This document shows, piece after piece, positions 63,876-64,000 of a stretch of 64,000 nucleotides of DNA. The stretch's first letter is position 1; each line of letters opens with the position of its first letter. The DNA comes from Euonymus europaeus. Lineage: Eukaryota > Streptophyta > Magnoliopsida > Celastrales > Celastraceae. The translations under genes and the position numbers were made by a program. Below the pieces are notes generated by a model, which saw nothing but the letters and a program-made list of their open reading frames with translations, was not told the DNA's origin and ran no database searches. The stretch covers positions 12,790,001-12,854,000 of the forward strand of contig OY756962.1 in NCBI GenBank assembly GCA_963580455.1. Direction: 5' to 3'.

Positions 63876-64000
63876 GACCATCAAAATTGCTCTGTGTTCA
63901 CTTTTTATTGTTCTTCTATGTCAAATTTTACGAGTATAAGCTTCCAAGATTACTTCGATGCCAAAACACCAACTTTTTATCACAAATGGACAAATCCGTT

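Larger units (their letters stand above)
31162..64000 (+). repeat. Satellite array, block C
   Basis: About 32.8 kb of direct-orientation 160-bp monomers running off the right end of the window. The monomer mix differs from blocks A and B. GATTACTTCGATGCC with ACTTTTATCAC or ACTTTTTATCAC is frequent from 31230 onward and not seen to the left of the copia element. Other types are GATGCCAAAAAATGAAC, GATTCCAAATCGCCCAC and ACTGCTATGAGATATGG. One-base-short monomers (159 bp) arise from ACTTTTATC versus ACTTTTTATC and from GGACAAACC versus GGACAAAACC. No transposable element interrupts this block. Confidence 0.97.

Noticed and set aside
1..64000. tRNA, rRNA, telomeric repeats or host genes
   Set aside because: I saw no cloverleaf-like A/B box sequence, rRNA-like stretch, TTTAGGG run or non-transposon coding sequence anywhere in the window.

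Overview
This is plant nuclear repeat DNA, with no host gene, tRNA, rRNA or prokaryotic feature visible. Three things fill it: a head-to-tail satellite with a monomer of about 160 bp (about 49.4 kb, roughly 310 monomers), a Ty3/gypsy LTR retrotransposon of the Tat lineage, and a 5'-truncated Ty1/copia LTR retrotransposon that looks SIRE-like. The plant-type retrotransposons, long satellite array and spliced antisense gene point to a flowering plant, probably a eudicot. I cannot name the species. The array has the monomer length and higher-order organisation expected of a centromeric or pericentromeric satellite, but its location is inference.

Layout. 1-10206: satellite block A. Positions 1 to about 7450 form a higher-order repeat (HOR) of about 2543 bp, made of two related 1271-bp octamers. 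This gives way to less ordered monomers at 7.45-10.2 kb. 10207-19273: a structurally complete Tat element with both LTRs (448 and 449 bp), TGATGA/TCATCA ends, TACTC target-site duplication, PBS, PPT, gag and a pol broken by several frame changes. It also carries an antisense three-exon gene with its own TATA box between pol and the 3' LTR. 19274-25687: satellite block B, of the same monomer families as the end of block A; the Tat element split one monomer. 25688-31111: copia element on the minus strand. It keeps its 1760-bp 3' LTR, PPT and most of pol, but has lost the 5' LTR, PBS and most of gag. 31112-31161: a 50-bp piece of satellite in inverted orientation. 31162-64000: satellite block C, a distinct monomer mix with several layers of segmental duplication (offsets about 3031, 1277, 798, 6225, 5267/5586 and 4951 bp).

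How it fits together. The array evolves by unequal exchange and local amplification: block A copies 2 and 3 read nearly identical and block C contains kilobase-scale near-identical duplicates. The retrotransposons interrupt it. The Tat LTRs differ at 13 sites plus one indel, suggesting insertion about one million years ago at a commonly used plant rate. The copia element sits exactly where the A/B monomer families give way to the C family, so it marks a rearrangement junction rather than a simple insertion.

Most typical monomers carry a 9-bp dyad (GAGCAACTT, 10-nt loop, AAGTTGCTC). In the block A octamer one monomer in eight has lost the left arm through a 9-bp deletion. The most interesting items are this dyad and its uneven distribution, the spliced antisense gene in the Tat element, and the inverted-filler copia junction.
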